Source of the DNA: Hygrophila difformis
Taxonomy: Eukaryota > Streptophyta > Magnoliopsida > Lamiales > Acanthaceae
Direction: 5' to 3'
Length of the DNA: 64,000 bases
Assembly: GCA_030278955.1 (NCBI GenBank)
Contig: JAOANR010000015.1
Location: 21,856,626-21,920,625, forward strand
In this document: piece after piece, positions 59,801-64,000 of the stretch
How positions within the stretch are numbered: position 1 is the stretch's first letter
How the letters are laid out: every line of letters starts with the position of its first letter
Program-made: the position numbers and the translations under genes
Notes under the pieces: generated by a model
Database searches by the model: none
What the model was told of the DNA's origin: nothing
The model's input: the letters and a program-made list of their open reading frames with translations, nothing else

Positions 59801-62800
59801 CTGTAGTGGCAAGAATGAAAGTAAACAACCTCGGAATATGAAGATAATGCAATATGGTGCATAATCTAAACAGAAACAACGAAAAACAACACAAGTTTAG
59901 AACAGCAAAGGAAACAATCAAGATTGTTGGATAATATATTGAGTATAGGGTCTAAAACACAAACAATAATAACTGCTCTTAGAGTTCTCTTTCTTTGCCA
60001 CTTGTCAAAGAGAGAAAAACCAACATATCATATGCCAGCCAATACAGAAAAACCATAGTAAGGAAAAAGATCAATGTAGCCACAATATCCATACGACCAT
60101 ACAAACTGAGACATTTCAACATTCCAGCCAATTGATCAATAGGAAACAAGGAAACCACTTTCAAGGTTCAAACTACGCTTCATAATGAAGTTTGAAATGG
60201 GGCAAAAACAAACTGAAAAATAATGTAAAATGAAATATCTAGATTAAGAACTCTGAAGTTGGTAAAACACTGTGTAAAGATTTTGCGGGCCTGAAAATAG
60301 CAATCCCACATAAAAAGGCCGTCCAGGATATATTACCTGAATATATTGGCTAAGATGAATATCTCAAGAGTCCGACGACCTAATTGAGTGAGTCGCTTCT
60401 CCTCATGTTCAATAGGATCTTTGTTCAACTCCTCTCCGGCCACCGTTTCCTTCAGGAAGAAAAGGAGCCTCAGACCAGCCATGCTTGAGATTAGAAAACT
60501 ACAACCAAACATATCTACAGAAATCCAAAAAACTCGAGCACAAGCAGAAGGAACAAAATCATACTATTTCAAATCAATTAAAAATTCCCAACCCATGCCT
60601 CAAATTAAGTTACCAACACATTTTTTAAGTGTCCAACTCTTGCATCAATCTCACCATAGCAACTATAGCTAGCTAAAAGCAATTAACACATATATTACAC
60701 TCCCTCCTATTCTAAATACAATATTTTCTAGAGTTTTTACCTGTCCTTAATAATTGTTAATACTTTCTCAACTTTCTATATTAAGCATGGTCATATAAGC
60801 CCTTCCCAACATTACTTTATTTACCCTTCACAAATTGATTCCCTTGAAACTAAATAATAAGGGGCAAAGCAATCAAAAACATTTTTCCTTGAATAGTTGA
60901 GTCAGGCAAAATCATCTAATATTTAGATTAGGAGGGAGTAGCTTTAATGACTTCACAAACACTAAGCAAGTGGCAACTAGCTCCTTCTCACTTTAGTACG
61001 ATTTTGTGGGCCCTTATCATCCTTTGGAGGCAAAGGTTCAGCGGCAACCCTCTTGAGCAGCGGCAGCACATCATCGACCAATACAAACATATCATTCTCT
61101 ATCCTAACTATAGGAACTGATGATTCCTCAGTCTCCAAATATAAGCTCTTGCTTTTTTTCCCCTTTTGATGACCTTCAAGAGCCCTCAGACCACTGTATA
61201 AGGAATCCATGACAAGGGTAGATGTGACTTCCTTTTCTATGAAAAAATGTTTCACAACAATTTTCAATATTGACTCAGTTTTCTCTTGAGACATTCGCCG
61301 CTTGGAGCTATGGTCCATATCCAGCCAGAATGTGGAGAAGCTGAAAATTTGTCCCAAGAAGTAAATATGAGAATAGAAACTCCAAATATTTAATTAAAAA
61401 ATAAAAAATATATCTTTTTTTTAAAAAAAAAACAAAACAGAAACAAAAACAAAAATAAAAAACTATTGAAGAAATTTGCATGCAATACTACTTCTTTCAA
61501 CACAAAATAATGGCTGAGAACTGAGATGTTCAAACAACAAACAATGGATAAAAGTTCATCCTCTGGTTCTTAAAGATCGGACCTCTCTCCAAAATATAGA
61601 ATTCAAAATATAATTTATTCACATGCACCAAACCATAAATCTCAACATTGACAGCTACAACAAACTCAGATGATACTTTAAAAGAAAAAGATACATCTTA
61701 CTACCTTAGGCTTTTAGTATCAGTTTCTCATTAGCTCTTTAGCAAGAACAACAATGGGTACAATAAGTTCCAAATGAGAAGACACAATACCTGGATCATT
61801 TAGCTTTATCTTCTATTAGCTTCCCAAGTTTCAAAATATAATTTTGAAAATAGTATAATTTATTCACATGCACCAAAAATTTCGACATTGACAGCTACAA
61901 CAAACTCAGATAATTCACATCCAGCTTAGGCTTTTAGTATCATTTTCTGATTGGATCTTTAGCAAAAACAATAATGGGTACAATAAGTTACAAATGAAAA
62001 GACACAATACCTGGACCATTTAGCTTTATCTTCTATTAGCTTCCCAAGTTTGACTCGTCTCTCTTCCACAAAACGACGGCAAATTTGTTCTACATTCGTC
62101 AAATAGACACGGACAAGCTCCCTCCTATACAGACAGTCAAGACAGCGGAATGGCCTATCTGGCCTCTCCCTGCAAACCACCATTCAAGAATAAAACTTAG
62201 GAAACAGTAACATGAGACGCAAAGGATGCCAATCAATATAAGCAGACAATTTAGATGTGTAACCCAACATTTACCATAAACATAACAAAAATAATTGGCA
62301 TGGTATTTTTTTCATCTACACTTTTATTTCCTATTAGTCAGCAGTTGTTCTTACCATATATATCCAACTTCCACAAGTAGAAAAGAACATTTCATTCAAG
62401 ATCCCAGCCTACTGCAACTAAATATGACGCCTCGTAGCAGTCCCTCATTACACAAGCTTAAGTCTATCAAATAGAGGATACCCCATGCACTTCAGTTTTT
62501 AGCAGATATTTAATGTGATGTTTTCCGAGCCTACATTTTAGCCTATTAGTTTTTTACTGAATCTTCACTTGCTCCATTCAAACTCATTTACCTGAAGAAA
62601 TTATCTGAATAAATCAATGTCAAATGAGAATAAAGCTGCACATAAATACAATGAGAGATTTTAATGATCCAAACAAGTACAACTCAAAGAGCATTTTTAG
62701 ATTTACCGAATCAAACTCTGACACCATTTCGAATTTGATTATGAATCAAGCCGATTTTGAGCATGTTTGCAAATATTCGAACCAGTATGCAAACACTTCA

Positions 62801-63723
62801 ATATATGAAGAAAAAAATTATAAATTTATTTATGCTATAAATCCTTTTAATATTATTTGAAATATAGTGAAATTAATTGATACTATTACTTTAATGATTT
62901 TACATATGAAATTTTAATTTTAAAGATATTTTTCTTATTTAATCCATGTTCAAATTTCGAGCATTTTGATTAAAATAAACAAGCTGAAATCAAATATGAA
63001 CACGAATCCAAAAAATAATCGAGACAAATTTGAACAAGTACCTATATTAGTATCATAAAAGCCAAGCCGAGGAGTGTCCAAATATTAAACCAATCAAACC
63101 CAAACATGGAAATGCGGCTCGCTTTGGCTAAGCTCTAGATATAGTTCTAATAAGAGAAATAATTGAAGCATTCTTTTTTCCCTACAAACTGGGGTTCCGG
63201 CTATCTTATTTTAGCAATCAAACATGCAAATCCACTACAACAAAAACTCAATAAGAGTATGGAACCATACTGTATGACTTGCACTTGAGCTCTAATAGTC
63301 AGTGTATCAGCATCAATAAATCCATCCAATAGTTTTGAAAGCTCCATAAATTTCTTCCACCCCCAGTCATGCTCCTTTTTCCAGAAACGATGTAATGTAT
63401 CTGTTGGTTCCAGAAAACATGTCAAGGATGCATTCCGGCATCAGGAGACCAGAAACAGAAAATTAATGATAATTTACCAATTACCAGAATACTTTGATTT
63501 TTTTGGATCTTTATTGACCACACAAATAGTGAACTGTGCAAAGTGACTCCACCCTGCCAAAAAAATCAAAATATTAGAAATTCACAAAATGCAATTTTCT
63601 AATAATATTGCTGTTTTTGTGAATATCATCATACCTGGCAAAAGCTTATCATGATTGGCTACACAAAGAAACAAGGAGAGATGATTGCAGACATCACAGC
63701 CTTGTGGGTAAATTAAAATGTAC
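56857..63723 (-). CDS. TRAF-like (MATH domain) protein, MUSE13/14 type; 5' partial
   Basis: MUSE13/MUSE14-type adaptors help an SCF ligase promote turnover of NLR immune receptors. Visible exons (minus, GT-AG): 63723-63635, 63553-63485, 63400-63271, 62169-62011, 61340-60992, 60449-60337, 59800-59650, 59310-58850, 58768-58558, 58260-56857. They join in frame to 1,044 codons before TGA. The MATH domain gives YILIYPQGCDVCNHLSLFLC, WSHFAQFTICVVNKDPKKSK and HRFWKKEHDWGWKKFMEL. Then come RPFRCLDCLYRRELVRVYLT, a coiled-coil region (ALKRQEELIREEEEAWLAEV) and a long Ser/Pro-rich C-terminal half ending NNYTVFRP. Family members I recall are about 1,050-1,100 aa, so only the start lies beyond the edge. 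Sequence 63724-64000 is intron. Intron insertions include a MITE and a duplicated exon piece. Confidence 0.93.
60700..60938. mobile_element. Stowaway-like MITE in a TRAF-like gene intron
   Basis: About 239 bp with ends CTCCCTCCTATTCTAAATAC / AATATTTAGATTAGGAGGGAG and TA after the right end (60939-60940). It lies in the intron between exons 61340-60992 and 60449-60337. Confidence 0.85.
61600..62060. repeat. ~210-bp tandem duplication including an exon end
   Basis: The segment holding the 3' end of exon 62169-62011, its donor and adjacent intron is present again about 215 bp downstream in the gene: TTTAGCTTTATCTTCTATTA at 62020 recurs at about 61800, and the flanking ACATTGACAGCTACAACAAA also recurs (about 61648 and 61886). 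The extra exon piece has TGG changed to TGA and no acceptor, so it is intronic debris. Confidence 0.8.
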
Positions 63724-64000
63724 CTGTGAAGCATAGTTCAATTCAAATAAACTGTAACAAAAAATTCATGTCCAAGAGGCAGTGCAATTTAAAATTTACC
63801 CATCAACCATAGTTCAAATTTGATTAATTGTTAACAAAGAATTTCATGTCCAGTATTTTACTTCTAGATAATTATAAACAAAATAGTGGTACAAATCATC
63901 CCAAGTGCCTCAATATGATTAACACAAATATGCAGAACTATGATTGAGATAGTATGAAATGATTGACAATGTTACTAAGGGAAAAATGACATAACTATAT

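Overview
The window is nuclear DNA from a flowering plant, almost certainly a eudicot. It has intron-rich host genes with plant-specific families (mitochondrial CPN60, a plant ING PHD protein, a MUSE13/14-type TRAF-like protein), GT-AG introns, AT-rich spacers and a dense load of plant transposon types: long solo LTRs, TRIM, L1-like LINE, tRNA-derived SINEs, Stowaway-like and hAT-like MITEs, MULEs and Helitrons. Genus cannot be fixed from the sequence. The ribosomal protein S15 locus, CPN60, ING and the TRAF-like gene resemble gene neighbourhoods I recall from Arabidopsis (At1g04270/At1g04300, At5g43560/At5g43640, At3g23990/At3g24010), so the window looks like an old gene block expanded by transposons.

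Layout. 1-9.4 kb: a 2.55-kb solo LTR with an internal array of nine pol III B-box motifs, then a minus-strand RPS15 (uS19) pseudogene broken by a second solo LTR plus a nonsense change and two +1 frameshifts; a SINE sits in its promoter. 10.5-17.6 kb: a decayed Mutator-like region with a Ulp1-like protease relic and a MULE transposase relic, facing each other, around fragments of a CTD-phosphatase-like gene and a DEAD-box helicase gene. 18.6-25.2 kb: an array of a TTTCAGCGAT motif, a Helitron protein relic and a 5'-truncated LINE with 16-bp target duplications. 26.5-31.1 kb: intact CPN60 (+, 17 coding exons, 577 aa). 34.5-39.6 kb: intact ING (-, 7 exons, 251 aa) with a complete TRIM in intron 2. 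39.8-46.9 kb: nested small elements, including a 3.76-kb non-autonomous Helitron, a hAT-like element and several SINEs, one folded into a perfect 58-bp palindrome. 47.06-52.2 kb: a 5.15-kb MULE-like element with a 9-bp target duplication, almost filled by repeats of a TTACCACA motif and other arrays. 53.2 kb: a 94-aa secreted peptide precursor (-). 56.9-63.7 kb: the 3' part (1,044 codons) of a MUSE13/14-type TRAF-like gene (-) that runs off the right edge.

Three host genes look functional (CPN60, ING, TRAF-like) and the peptide gene is plausible. They do not form one pathway: mitochondrial protein folding, chromatin reading, control of immune-receptor turnover and, probably, extracellular signalling. 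The most unusual features are the B-box array in the first LTR, the TTACCACA-filled element, the RPS15 locus disrupted at its apparently ancestral position, and the zero-spacer palindrome in a SINE.
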